A stretch of 50,055 nucleotides of DNA from CABMGU01 sp035292785 (GCA_035292785.1 DATDPK010000032.1:1-50055), one strand, 5' to 3'; positions 1 through 8,253 are shown, numbered from the stretch's first letter. Notes: generated by a model not told the origin, from the letters alone. Program-made: numbers and translations.

Positions 1-1817
1 ACAAGAAGACTAAATCCGCAGGACGTTGACGGGCAGTTAGGTGAAGTGCAGGCACCCTGCAAGGTCCAGACAAATTGCTTTGCAATATTGAAAGAAGAGC
101 TTGATACTTGAATGTTGTTGCTTGTATCGTTAGCCATTACAACAAAGCTGTATTGACCAATCTTGCTCGTATCAGTAAAGCTCGCCTCATATTTGCCGGC
201 AACCAAACTCATACTTTGCTGTTTGACAGTGCTATTTGGAAGAGTAACATTTGCCCAGACAGAATCAACACCAACATTATCGGTTACATCAGCACTAATC
301 TTTACAGCAGTGCTAATGCCATACTCAACACCAGACGGCAGAACATTTGAAATGACTGGCTTTGAAGTATCAGGACCTACAAGAACGCAAGCGCAATTCT
401 GGCACAAATGATTCGCAGGACAGGCAGCCAAACCAGGCTCACCGCACTTCTCAACAAACTGGTTAACAACACCATCGCCGCACAAAGAATAACCAACAGC
501 TGAAGAGAAGCTTATGCACTGGCAATTAGCACAAAACACTGGATTGGAGTATGTGCTTGAACACTGCACTATAGGACCTCCTGGAGAGGAAGGCTCACCG
601 CACTGCTCACCAGGGTCAAATATGCCGTTGCCACACGCATTTGGAACACACTGACAGTTCGAGCACAGCAATCCTGGGCCGCAAGCAGGAAGACCTGGCT
701 CACCGCACATCTCACCAGACTCAGGCAAACCATTGCCACAGACAGTTATAGGTGCAGTGACGTTTGTCACATTAGTAACATTTGTCACGTTAATGACTGG
801 CGTAACGTTTGTTAGATTGACAACCGGCGTGACATTGGTAATGTTAACAACAGTGACATTGGTTACATTTGTAACAATTGTAACGTTAGTAACGTTTGCA
901 GAAATATTGCCCAACTCATTCAATAGATTGCAATTAGAGGCATATCTTGTGTTGTACTTTGTAATCTTGGAATCATCAATTGCTGATGATAATGTCTTGA
1001 TTGTAACCCAGTACTTGCCGCTCAACCAGGAAAACTTAACCTCATTAGAGCCTGAAGTCAAGAATCCGCAAACATTATTGCGGGTAGTCCACTGATTGTA
1101 CAGAGTGTAATATGCACCTGCAAGATTGCTCTTGTAAGCATTGACATTCTTCAAATCAATGACTCGAGCAATGGTCTTGACGTTGCTTGTATCGACATAT
1201 TCTGCCTCGTAAACATCACCATCACTGCTTGTTGTCTTTGAAGAGCGAGTGTAATTATTTGTGCCAATCTTTTCCTCAAATAAAATATTAGGGTATCTTT
1301 CTCCCACCATAAATGCCGCAAGCATCCACTTGTTGCTATTGCAATCCCAAATAATCCTGCTGTTGTTATCGCGATTGCCGGTATCTGAACAAGTGTAAAC
1401 AACCTCAAAATTAGGGCCTTCAGGGAACCTTTCGCTTGTTATAGGCAGAAGGAAAACAGCCTTGTCCTCAACCCAGTCCTTGATTATCTTGCCACTCTGG
1501 CCTGTATTAGCAGGAAGCTTCTCCCAAATACCAAACTTCTTATTGTAAACATACTTGAAACCATAAACATAAAACTTGTTCTTAAAACCGCTTGGCTTTT
1601 GAACAGTTGTCTTCTCTGTATCGCCGTACTTAACAGTCGTTGGTTCAATATCAGTATATTTCAAGGAAACAGCCCAGCTGGGAAGCTGCGAAATAGGCAA
1701 GCTCGCGGCTCTTCCTGCAATCTGCTCATCACCGCCTGGAGCAGGCGGAGTTGGAGGAAGCTCCTCACTACAAGAAGCTAATAAAAACAAAAAAATTACG
1801 AGAATTGCATATCTCAT
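1..1817 (-). CDS. Surface lipoprotein with Cys-rich repeats (partial, runs off left edge)
   Basis: The frame is open from ATG at 1817 to the window edge, so the C-terminus is missing. The N-terminus is a lipoprotein signal ending in LASC, so the mature protein is probably lipid-anchored outside the cell. It continues with a Pro-rich stretch, a globular region of about 250 residues that resembles the neighbour encoded at 1814-2716, and a linker of about a dozen N-x-T sequons (roughly residues 300-360). Three cysteine repeats of the form CGNG....GE.CGEPG follow, and then an Ig-like segment. The start overlaps the upstream stop as ATGA, so the two genes are probably translated together. The cysteine repeats resemble those in the protein at 48330-49049. 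Function is unknown; a glycosylated surface protein is inferred. Confidence 0.8.
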   Translation of the reverse strand, partial: MRYAILVIFLFLLASCSEELPPTPPAPGGDEQIAGRAASLPISQLPSWAVSLKYTDIEPTTVKYGDTEKTTVQKPSGFKNKFYVYGFKYVYNKKFGIWEKLPANTGQSGKIIKDWVEDKAVFLLPITSERFPEGPNFEVVYTCSDTGNRDNNSRIIWDCNSNKWMLAAFMVGERYPNILFEEKIGTNNYTRSSKTTSSDGDVYEAEYVDTSNVKTIARVIDLKNVNAYKSNLAGAYYTLYNQWTTRNNVCGFLTSGSNEVKFSWLSGKYWVTIKTLSSAIDDSKITKYNTRYASNCNLLNELGNISANVTNVTIVTNVTNVTVVNITNVTPVVNLTNVTPVINVTNVTNVTNVTAPITVCGNGLPESGEMCGEPGLPACGPGLLCSNCQCVPNACGNGIFDPGEQCGEPSSPGGPIVQCSSTYSNPVFCANCQCISFSSAVGYSLCGDGVVNQFVEKCGEPGLAACPANHLCQNCACVLVGPDTSKPVISNVLPSGVEYGISTAVKISADVTDNVGVDSVWANVTLPNSTVKQQSMSLVAGKYEASFTDTSKIGQYSFVVMANDTSNNIQVSSSSFNIAKQFVWTLQGACTSPNCPSTSCGFSLL

Positions 1818-2716
1818 GGCTTTTTCAAATCAGACGGATACTTCTGCAGGTAGGCATTAATAGCTTCTGCAGAGCCGAATTCAGGCGTGTGGGTTTCAAC
1901 ATAAATTATCTTCTTACCACTGGTCCACACAGCAACCCTCCTATCGTTCTCGTCAAGGAACATAGCAAGATTATGGCCCATATGCTGCTTCCAGCCTTTT
2001 GTAACAATATCCCTGAATAAGGTATTAATGGTCTTGTCGACTTCCTGCCTATTGTTGAAGTCAAACACGTGCACGAGCACAATCAAGCCAGAGCCAGGGT
2101 CGCGGTAACGCGCATCATATCTTATAACGTTAATCTCTTCAAAGTTGTCCTTCTCTGCAATTGTTGAAACAATAGCGAGAGGAGCAATACCTTGGTTGAT
2201 AACCATCTGGTCAATGTTGGCAGACTCAGGAATAGTGCCTGTTGCAGAACCAAGCACGCTGAATGAGACAAGCATCCACTTGTTTCCATTGCAATTCCAC
2301 TTGCCCTCAATTTTGCTGCAAGCGTAAACTACAAGATAATTAGCGCCAGTGCCGAACTTCTCAGTATTAATAGGAACACTGCCGACACCGCTGACCTTAA
2401 GCCAGTCCTGTGTCTGGTCGCCGGCAAGCAAAAATTTCTCCCAGACGCGCGTTTTCGAATTAAAGAAATAACCATTCACGTAAACATAATCATAATTTGA
2501 GACAGAGATAATAACGCCGTCGCCATAATAGACTTCTTTAGGCGTAACAGCAACATTCCTGGCTTCAGCAGCCCAAGCAGGCATACCGGCAGCCAAGCCG
2601 GCAATAGCCATACCGCCGCCAGCTCCTGGAAGAGGAGGCGTTGGAGGAAGCTCGTCCTTGCACGCAACAAGCAGTAATAATAAAGCCGCAATAAATGCAA
2701 TCTTTTTCATACGCAC
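1814..2716 (-). CDS. Surface lipoprotein, paralogue of its downstream neighbour
   Basis: This 300-residue protein begins with a lipoprotein signal (LLLLLVACKD; the lipobox Cys is near residue 19), followed by a Pro/Gly-rich linker. Mature motifs such as YVYVNGYFFNSKTRVWEKF and NCNGNKWMLVSFSVLG have close counterparts in the downstream lipoprotein (KYVYNKKFGIWEK, DCNSNKWMLAAF), so the pair looks like a tandem duplication. The C-terminal third, with a KTINTLFRDIVTKGWKQHM segment, lacks the Cys repeats and sequon linker of the neighbour. It is the middle gene of a minus-strand run of three (3432 down to 1). I do not recognise a named family. Confidence 0.8.
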   Translation of the reverse strand: MRMKKIAFIAALLLLLVACKDELPPTPPLPGAGGGMAIAGLAAGMPAWAAEARNVAVTPKEVYYGDGVIISVSNYDYVYVNGYFFNSKTRVWEKFLLAGDQTQDWLKVSGVGSVPINTEKFGTGANYLVVYACSKIEGKWNCNGNKWMLVSFSVLGSATGTIPESANIDQMVINQGIAPLAIVSTIAEKDNFEEINVIRYDARYRDPGSGLIVLVHVFDFNNRQEVDKTINTLFRDIVTKGWKQHMGHNLAMFLDENDRRVAVWTSGKKIIYVETHTPEFGSAEAINAYLQKYPSDLKKP

Positions 2717-2754
2717 CTCTTTAGTACAATATCAACTTTAATCATTTATAAATG

Positions 2755-3432
2755 TTATCTCTTTCGCAATTCCTGAACAGCGCCCTGAATCATATCATCG
2801 TGCCAGCCGCAAGCACGCAAATGCATACGCAATGTCTCAATATTATAGCCTGCCTTTGTATAATTAGCCAAATACTGCACAAGCAGCATCTTATTCTCCT
2901 CATCAGTTCTCTTTTTCTGAACAACACCGTTTGCAATAAGGCCGATGACTAACAACAAGACAAATACTGATAGTGAAATACTTAGGATGGCATTATTCCT
3001 GACAGTGCCTTTCAAGGAATTCAAGCTCTCAAAGAATGCAGGCTGTTCAACAACAGGACGAGACATAAACTGGCGCATATTCTCAGCAGTAACTGAAAAA
3101 CCATCAACAGTGCTCTGCAAAGAATCAATTCTTGCCTGAAGAGCTGAAAACTGGTCAGAGCTTGGAACACCAATATAGGTTGGCTTTGTGACAGGAACAG
3201 GCTCTTCTACAGCTGGAACAACTGCAGGAGGCGGAGGAGTTGGAGGGAGGGAAGCAGCTGGCGCAGGAGTAGTTGGAACAGTAACATCCATCATACCAGG
3301 AGGAGAAGGCGGAGCAGGCAGCTGGGAAACATCAATGGCCTGCAAGCCAGTCAAAGTCTGTGCGCCCTGAGTGAAGAAAACAATAACGCCAAGAATAGCG
3401 ATTAACAAAGTCACTTCCACACTCTTTTTCAT
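2755..3432 (-). CDS. Membrane protein with coiled-coil linker and UBA-like C-terminus
   Basis: One N-terminal membrane segment (residues about 5-24) is followed by a Pro-rich extracytoplasmic stretch, a short coiled-coil region, a second membrane helix (about 150-172) and a charged tail of roughly 50 residues. The tail (LVQYLANYTKAGYNIETLRMHL, then RACGWHDDMIQGAV) resembles the UBA-like three-helix ending common in DPANN membrane proteins. I chose the ATG at 3432 because a TTTATATA box lies about 25 bases upstream (3455-3463), giving a leaderless mRNA; a TTG four codons earlier is less likely. It heads the operon with the two lipoproteins. Function is unknown; an envelope scaffold is possible. 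Confidence 0.72.
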   Translation of the reverse strand: MKKSVEVTLLIAILGVIVFFTQGAQTLTGLQAIDVSQLPAPPSPPGMMDVTVPTTPAPAASLPPTPPPPAVVPAVEEPVPVTKPTYIGVPSSDQFSALQARIDSLQSTVDGFSVTAENMRQFMSRPVVEQPAFFESLNSLKGTVRNNAILSISLSVFVLLLVIGLIANGVVQKKRTDEENKMLLVQYLANYTKAGYNIETLRMHLRACGWHDDMIQGAVQELRKR

Positions 3433-3580
3433 ACTATAATCCAACGAGCAAGACTATATAAAGATTTTGCACGATTGTTAGTATATGCTCATTTTGAGTA
3501 TTTAAAGCACAAGTGGGATGGCTATTGGGTTAAACCTTATTGGAAGGCGAATGAATTTAGAATAATTTTTATAGGATGTA

Positions 3581-3802
3581 TTGGTTTTCATACTTATGCA
3601 CGAGATCTGGCACGTTATATGGGAGTTGATGTTAATCTTGGGTTCTGTGTTGATTTTCAGAAGTGTATGGCTGTTCCTGGACATTAATTTTGGCAACCGT
3701 GCGTTGGGGGTGTTGCTGTTGCTTGGCTTTGTTCTGGTTATTCCTGCGTTGTATTTTCTGAACAGCCATCTGGAAGATTATTATAAAAAGAAGACGCGTT
3801 AA
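3581..3802 (+). CDS. Small two-helix membrane protein (tentative)
   Basis: The frame encodes about 73 residues with two hydrophobic helices and a Lys-rich end (YYKKKTR). The start is uncertain. TTG at 3581 gives the longest form, and ATG at 3596 (MHEIWHVIWELM) is the better initiation codon. A TATTTAAA-like box near 3498 is too far upstream for either unless there is a leader. The same frame upstream holds stops after a short ATG run at 3518, so a decayed 5' end is possible. The competing frames in this stretch lack membrane-protein or domain character. Confidence 0.4.
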   Translation: MVFILMHEIWHVIWELMLILGSVLIFRSVWLFLDINFGNRALGVLLLLGFVLVIPALYFLNSHLEDYYKKKTR

Positions 3803-3870
3803 TCATAATCTACTCAAAATCCCTGCCTTTTTTAACCGTTCGAAAACCTTGTTTTCCGAAAAGTTTATAA

Positions 3871-3885
3871 ATAAGTCGGACTTAT
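3871..3885. promoter_or_regulatory. 15-bp palindromic operator of toxin-antitoxin pair
   Basis: ATAAGTC-G-GACTTAT is a perfect dyad. It starts at the end of a TTATAAA box (about 3864-3871) and lies 18 bases before the antitoxin ATG at 3904. That places it over the expected transcription start, where an autoregulating antitoxin would bind. Regulation is inferred from position only. Confidence 0.6.
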
Positions 3886-3903
3886 CCTTACTTAGGTGAC
3901 ATT

Positions 3904-4134
3904 ATGCCACAAGCACTAATATCATTAAGCGAAGAGGCGAACAAAGTCCTTAACCTAGTCAAAGCCAAATTCAACCTGAAAGACAAATCGCAGGCAGTCG
4001 AGGCAGTTGTTGAACACTATCTTGAATGCAAAGGGGAGCCTGATCTTCGCGATGAATTCATTGAGCGCATCAAAAAGGCGGAGAAAGGAAAGTTTGTCCG
4101 CGTAGAGAACTTTGCAAAACACTACGGTGTTTAA
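3904..4134 (+). CDS. DUF2683-like antitoxin
   Basis: This 76-residue protein has an N-terminal strand plus helix-turn-helix pattern (MPQALISLSEEANKVLNLVK, then FNLKDKSQAVEAVVEHY) typical of short ribbon-helix-helix-like archaeal antitoxins, family DUF2683 by recall. A basic C-terminal part (FIERIKKAEKGKF) probably wraps the toxin. GGTGAC precedes the ATG. The stop overlaps the next ATG as TAATG, which is standard for a co-translated toxin-antitoxin pair. The palindrome at 3871-3885 is the likely autoregulatory site. Confidence 0.8.
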   Translation: MPQALISLSEEANKVLNLVKAKFNLKDKSQAVEAVVEHYLECKGEPDLRDEFIERIKKAEKGKFVRVENFAKHYGV

Positions 4135-4400
4135 TGACTTACTTCTTGGAAATTGCTGAAGAGCTCAACAAGAGATTTGCAAAACTGGCAAAACGCGACA
4201 AAATTCTCTTCGAGGCGCTAACAAAGAAAGTACACGAGATCCGTGAAAATCCACATCATTACAAGCCATTGCGGGCACCAATGCAAAACAAGCGCAGGGT
4301 GCACGTTGGCGGCTCATTTGTTCTCATATTCTCAGTTGAAGAAGAGCGCAATACAGTCAAACTGCTTGAATTTGAGCATCACGACAACGCATACAAATAA
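4134..4400 (+). CDS. RelE/ParE-family toxin
   Basis: The 88-residue protein follows the RelE/ParE pattern: an N-terminal helix pair (EELNKRFAKLAKRDKILFEALTKKVHEI), then NPHHYKPLRAPMQNKRRVHVGGSFVLIF, and a final strand with KLLEFEHHDNAY. Family members are mRNA interferases or gyrase poisons. The strand RRVHVGG..VLIFSV and the late H-H-D-x-A-Y correspond to the conserved core ending found in this family. It is encoded directly after its antitoxin with a one-base overlap. The exact target cannot be read from sequence. Confidence 0.8.
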   Translation: MTYFLEIAEELNKRFAKLAKRDKILFEALTKKVHEIRENPHHYKPLRAPMQNKRRVHVGGSFVLIFSVEEERNTVKLLEFEHHDNAYK

Positions 4401-4494
4401 TATCGTTAAATTATGACTTTTTTGTCGCAAAGATATAAATTTACTAATGACTTAAACATTGTTATTATGATGATACTGTCATATGGAGGCCAAA

Positions 4495-4698
4495 ATGGCA
4501 AATGAAGAACAAGTAGGATTTCACAAAGGAGCACTGACAACACTTGCAAAAGAAAGACAGGAATTTGTCAGATTACTGCAAATAGTAGAACAACTAATGC
4601 AGGCACACCTGAAAGCACTAAAAGACTTAGGCGTAGACATAGAAGCAGAAGCAAAAAAGGCCAAGCCACTCGAAGAATCAGTAAAAAGAGGAGCATAA
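4495..4698 (+). CDS. Small helical protein, first gene of peptidase/NTase-HEPN cassette
   Basis: A 67-residue protein predicted to be almost wholly helical (HKGALTTLAKERQEFVRLLQ, then a second helix ending ALKDLGVDIEAEAKKAK). I placed the start at ATG 4495 because GGAGG lies at optimal spacing upstream; the ATG at 4483 would put that site inside the gene. A TATA-like box (about 4431-4438) gives a short leader. The stop is directly followed by the ATG of the metallopeptidase gene, so the two are almost certainly co-expressed. No family is recognised; a partner or inhibitor role for the neighbours is speculation. Confidence 0.75.
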   Translation: MANEEQVGFHKGALTTLAKERQEFVRLLQIVEQLMQAHLKALKDLGVDIEAEAKKAKPLEESVKRGA

Positions 4699-5418
4699 AT
4701 GTATAATTCTGTGTACAGTTCTGGAAGCGCGTATGGTGCTGGTGCAAGCTACGGCGGGCAAGCAGCATACAGCTCTGCAGCAGGATACAGTTCTTCAGGG
4801 CAATCATACAGCTTTGGATACTCTGCATCAGAACCAGAACAACACGCAGCATTCATAACAGAAACATTTCTCAACCCAGAAAGACCCTGGACACCAATTG
4901 TTTCAAACCTTGGAGACGTAAAAGAAGTTGTAGAACAAACATTTGAAATGATGACAGGACAAAAATTCCCGCACGAAAGCATCAGGATAATGATTTGCAA
5001 GCCAGAAGACCTGCGAAGAATACACGAAACAACAGGAAACGGATGGAGCGAAGGAATAATGGGATTCTCATTCAACAAATACGGAAGAGGAGCGAGCGAG
5101 ATTTACGTAAAAGAAGAACACCTTGACAGTTTATTGTTAACAATAGGGCATGAAATAGGACACATACTAAGCCCAACACTGCCAAACCAACAGGATGAAG
5201 AAGCAAAAGCACACGCATTCAGCATAGCCTGGATGGAAACAATAAGAGACAATAATATCGCAGGATTGCAGCCAAACATAATGCTAAACCCGGCACAAAA
5301 CGGACTGCACGACGTTGCATATGATTTTGTAAAACAACTGCAAAACACAGGAGCAAGCGCATTTGATATTTTCAAAACATTATCACAGGGACTAACAAGC
5401 ATAATTGCAGGAATGTAA
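4699..5418 (+). CDS. HEIGH-type zinc metallopeptidase with Ser/Tyr/Gly-rich N-terminus
   Basis: The first 45 residues are a low-complexity Ser/Tyr/Gly tail. The rest is a compact peptidase-like domain with HEIGH at residues 151-155 (LLLTIGHEIGHILSP), which supplies two zinc ligands and the catalytic Glu. A downstream DEEAKAHAFSIAWME helix (about 166-180) has a Glu in the gluzincin third-ligand position. There is no signal peptide, so it should act in the cytoplasm. It sits without a gap between a small helical protein and the nucleotidyltransferase-HEPN fusion, which implies a joint function. Substrate unknown; the low-complexity tail may mediate assembly. Confidence 0.8.
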   Translation: MYNSVYSSGSAYGAGASYGGQAAYSSAAGYSSSGQSYSFGYSASEPEQHAAFITETFLNPERPWTPIVSNLGDVKEVVEQTFEMMTGQKFPHESIRIMICKPEDLRRIHETTGNGWSEGIMGFSFNKYGRGASEIYVKEEHLDSLLLTIGHEIGHILSPTLPNQQDEEAKAHAFSIAWMETIRDNNIAGLQPNIMLNPAQNGLHDVAYDFVKQLQNTGASAFDIFKTLSQGLTSIIAGM

Positions 5419-5420
5419 AA

Positions 5421-7304
5421 ATGGCAAAGAAAAAAGAAACTAAGGATGAAAAAGAAACCAAGTACGAGAAGAAGGAAGAGAAAGCGCCAGAAGTACAACT
5501 GCCTCAAAATCTTCCACCAGAAGTCGTAGAAAAACTAAAAGTCATCAAGGAAAAACTTGAAAAATTCCAAAAATTAATCACGGAAAAATTCGACAAATAC
5601 ATAGTCGGAGTGGCATTACTGCCACCGCCAAGACCGCCAGCACCAGACTTACCACCAGACATACTCTTTGAAGAAAAGAAAAGATACGAACAGGAAAAAG
5701 ACAAGTATCACGCATTAGTCCTGATTGACGACTCTGAGCCGACAAAAATGACAAAAGGAGAGCTCAGAGACAAGCTCGGCGCAATAATGGATGTAACGGC
5801 AAAAGAAATAGACCCAAACATACTGCCACAGACATTATTATTGTCAGAACTCTGGCAGAACTGCTACGACGGAAAATACGACTTACTGCAATTAATAGGA
5901 ATGAGCGCTCCAATCTACGACACAGGAATGCTCGGCGCTATCAGGATAGCAGAATTGCACAAAACAATGGTCCTGAAAAAGTTCGAGAAATACATCGTTA
6001 CTTACGTTCTTGCAGGCTCTCTCGTACAAGGAAGAGCAACAAAAGAATCAGACATAGACGTTTTCGTTGTAATAGACGACACTGACGTCAAAAAAATGAC
6101 AAGATCAGAATTGCGGGATAAATTAAGGGCAATCATAATCGGAATGGGAGCGGAAGCAGGAGAAATAACAGGCATCAGAAACAAGATAAACATCCAAATC
6201 TACATCCTGACAGACTTCTGGGAAAGCATCAGGGAAAGCAACCCGGTCATCTTTACATTTTTACGAGACGGAGTACCGTTCTACGACAGAGGAATCTTCA
6301 TGCCGTGGAAACAATTATTAAAGATGGGAAAAATCAAGCCATCAGCAGAAGCAATAGACTTATTCATGAGCACAGGAGAACAAACACTCGACAGAGTAAA
6401 GTTCAAGCTAAGAGACATTGGCGTGGAAGATTTCTTCTGGGGAATACACACACCAACACAAGCAGCGCTTATGTTGTACGGAATTCCGCCTCCGGCGCCT
6501 AAGGAAACTTGTGCGGTATTAAGAGAAGTATTTGTACAAAAAGAAAAACTCCTTGAAGAAGAATACGTCAAGATACTCGAAGAAATAATACAGATGAGAA
6601 AAGACATAGAACACGGAGTGAAAAAAGATGTTACAGGCAAAGAAATCGATAAGCTTCTTGCAGACTCTGACAAATACATGAAACGACTGAAAAGACTTTT
6701 CACGCAAATCGAGAAATTAAAAGATGAAGAGAACATGATAGGCATATACGACACAATCCAAACAATACTGCGAGATGTGTTGAAAATGGAAGGCGTTGAA
6801 ACAGCAACAGAAGGAGAACTTGGACACTTGTTTGAAGAACAATTAATCAGCAAAGGAAAAGTTCCGGCAAAATATCTCAGAACACTCCACGACCTGATAA
6901 AAGCAAAAGCAAACTACGACGCAGGCAAGATTACAAAAACAGAAGTGGAAAAAGTACGCAAGGAAAGCAATGAATTAATCAGATTCCTTATTGAGTATAT
7001 GCAGCGCAAAAGAGCGCACGAGCTTGAAAGAGCAAAGCTAAGGATAAAACACGGACAAAAATACGGCGAGATAACACTGCTTGGAAACACGGCTTATATC
7101 GTTGCAGACATGGACGCTCCGGAAAGAAAAATGGAAAAAGCAGACATCAAACCAGACGGAAGCTTGACAAACATTGGCCCGTGCAAGCCGGAAGAATACG
7201 AAGCATCGCTCGCAAAAATAGCGGTAACAAAAAGAATATCGCTCAGAGAGCCATTGTTTGAAAGCCTGAAAAAGATTTTCGGAGATTATGAATTACTGCT
7301 CTAA
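5421..7304 (+). CDS. Tandem nucleotidyltransferase-HEPN fusion protein
   Basis: This 627-residue protein has a Lys/Glu-rich start and then two related blocks. Residues about 187-291 form a Pol-beta-fold nucleotidyltransferase with GS (199-200), DID (211-213) and a repeated VVIDDTDVKKMTRSELRDKL motif. Residues about 57-167 repeat this (VLIDDSEPTKMTKGELRDKL) but lack GS and DxD, so they look like an inactive copy. Helical residues 320-400 (GIHTPTQAALMLYGIPPP, then RKDIEH) resemble a HEPN domain with an R-x4-H motif at 393-398, the signature of HEPN ribonucleases. A long helical region and a small beta domain end the protein. MNT/HEPN pairs are known toxin-antitoxin or defence modules; this fused form could AMPylate its own HEPN. 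The stop overlaps the convergent gene by 12 bases. Confidence 0.75.
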   Translation: MAKKKETKDEKETKYEKKEEKAPEVQLPQNLPPEVVEKLKVIKEKLEKFQKLITEKFDKYIVGVALLPPPRPPAPDLPPDILFEEKKRYEQEKDKYHALVLIDDSEPTKMTKGELRDKLGAIMDVTAKEIDPNILPQTLLLSELWQNCYDGKYDLLQLIGMSAPIYDTGMLGAIRIAELHKTMVLKKFEKYIVTYVLAGSLVQGRATKESDIDVFVVIDDTDVKKMTRSELRDKLRAIIIGMGAEAGEITGIRNKINIQIYILTDFWESIRESNPVIFTFLRDGVPFYDRGIFMPWKQLLKMGKIKPSAEAIDLFMSTGEQTLDRVKFKLRDIGVEDFFWGIHTPTQAALMLYGIPPPAPKETCAVLREVFVQKEKLLEEEYVKILEEIIQMRKDIEHGVKKDVTGKEIDKLLADSDKYMKRLKRLFTQIEKLKDEENMIGIYDTIQTILRDVLKMEGVETATEGELGHLFEEQLISKGKVPAKYLRTLHDLIKAKANYDAGKITKTEVEKVRKESNELIRFLIEYMQRKRAHELERAKLRIKHGQKYGEITLLGNTAYIVADMDAPERKMEKADIKPDGSLTNIGPCKPEEYEASLAKIAVTKRISLREPLFESLKKIFGDYELLL

Positions 7305-7646
7305 TCCAGCAGGATTAAGCTGAAGCAATTTTCTCTCAATCTCACTGAGAATTCCACAAACTATCTCGCTCCTTTCCTCCCTGTCAAAGACAGGCGCGAC
7401 CTGATTTCGATAACTCCTGCGCAAAAACGCAACAGTTTTGCGGAAAACCTCTGCATCATCAAGACCTCTGCTAATAGCCATATCCATAACTGTCAAAAGT
7501 ATAGTACAAATATATCCGCTTGCCAAATCCATTCCAATTTCCCTGGCGTATTTGCGCAAAACAGGCCTCAATTGGGTTACTTCGGCGTCGTAGGTCCAAG
7601 GAATTGAATTTGTTATAATATCGCTGATATTTTTTCCGCTGTTCAT
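7293..7646 (-). CDS. Hypothetical helical protein
   Basis: A 117-residue protein with no signal peptide or membrane helix. It is largely alpha-helical, with Arg/Glu-rich segments such as VFRKTVAFLRRSYRNQV and REERSEIVCGILSEIERKLL. A TTTTATAG box at about 7668-7675 lies 25 bases before the start, so it has its own leaderless promoter. The 3' end overlaps the convergent cassette gene by 12 bases. No family recognised. Confidence 0.65.
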   Translation of the reverse strand: MNSGKNISDIITNSIPWTYDAEVTQLRPVLRKYAREIGMDLASGYICTILLTVMDMAISRGLDDAEVFRKTVAFLRRSYRNQVAPVFDREERSEIVCGILSEIERKLLQLNPAGLEQ

Positions 7647-7735
7647 AATAACTCCGCCAAGGCGCGCCTATAAAAGGTTTACTCCTTAATCGTTATCATA
7701 AATATTAATAAAGCAAGTTTGCATAGGATTAACAT

Positions 7736-8188
7736 ATGTACAGGATAAAAACAGGCTATACGGTTGCTGATGCAATGACGCAAGAGCCGGTAATGATAAC
7801 TTCTAATAAAACACTGCGCGATGCAGCCAAAATAATGGAAAAACAACACGTAGGAGCCCTTCTGGTAAAAGAAGACGACAAGATTGTAGGAATAATAACA
7901 GAACAAGACATGGTAAGAAAAGGAATAGCGGGAGCTGGAAACACAGCACAGAAAAAAGTAAAGGAAATAATGGCAGCAGACCTTGTCACAACAACGCCGG
8001 ATGAAGACATATTTGAAGCGCTAAGAATAATGCGCGATTACAATTTCAGGCACCTGCCTGTAATGCACGAAGGAAAATTTGTAGGACTTGTAACACTCAA
8101 AGACATTCTAAGAATAGAGCCGGACTTGTACGAAATTCTTGTAGAAAAAATAGAGTTAAGGGAAGAAGAAAGAAAACCGTTGAAGTGA
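7736..8188 (+). CDS. Tandem CBS-domain protein
   Basis: This 150-residue protein consists of two CBS modules, at about residues 8-62 (VADAMTQEPVMITSNKTLRD, GALLVKEDDKIVGIITEQDM) and 77-130 (IMAADLVTTTPDEDIFEALR, HLPVMHEGKFVGLVTLKDIL). A CBS pair forms a Bateman module that usually binds adenosine nucleotides and senses energy state. No catalytic domain is attached, so it probably acts as a regulator or adaptor. An A/T-rich box lies 30 bases upstream. The ligand cannot be assigned. Confidence 0.9.
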   Translation: MYRIKTGYTVADAMTQEPVMITSNKTLRDAAKIMEKQHVGALLVKEDDKIVGIITEQDMVRKGIAGAGNTAQKKVKEIMAADLVTTTPDEDIFEALRIMRDYNFRHLPVMHEGKFVGLVTLKDILRIEPDLYEILVEKIELREEERKPLK

Positions 8189-8253
8189 AATTTCGCTGTT
8201 CTGAATACAAAGTTTTTTAAAATCAACGATGCGAAGCAGAACCCGGTGGCTAA

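Noticed and set aside
733..1095. Plus-strand Thr/Val-rich frame
   Set aside because: It is the antisense of the N-x-T repeat linker of the lipoprotein on the minus strand; the repetition alone keeps the frame open.
3502..3696. Minus-strand frame opposite the small membrane protein
   Set aside because: No promoter or ribosome site on that strand and no domain or membrane character.
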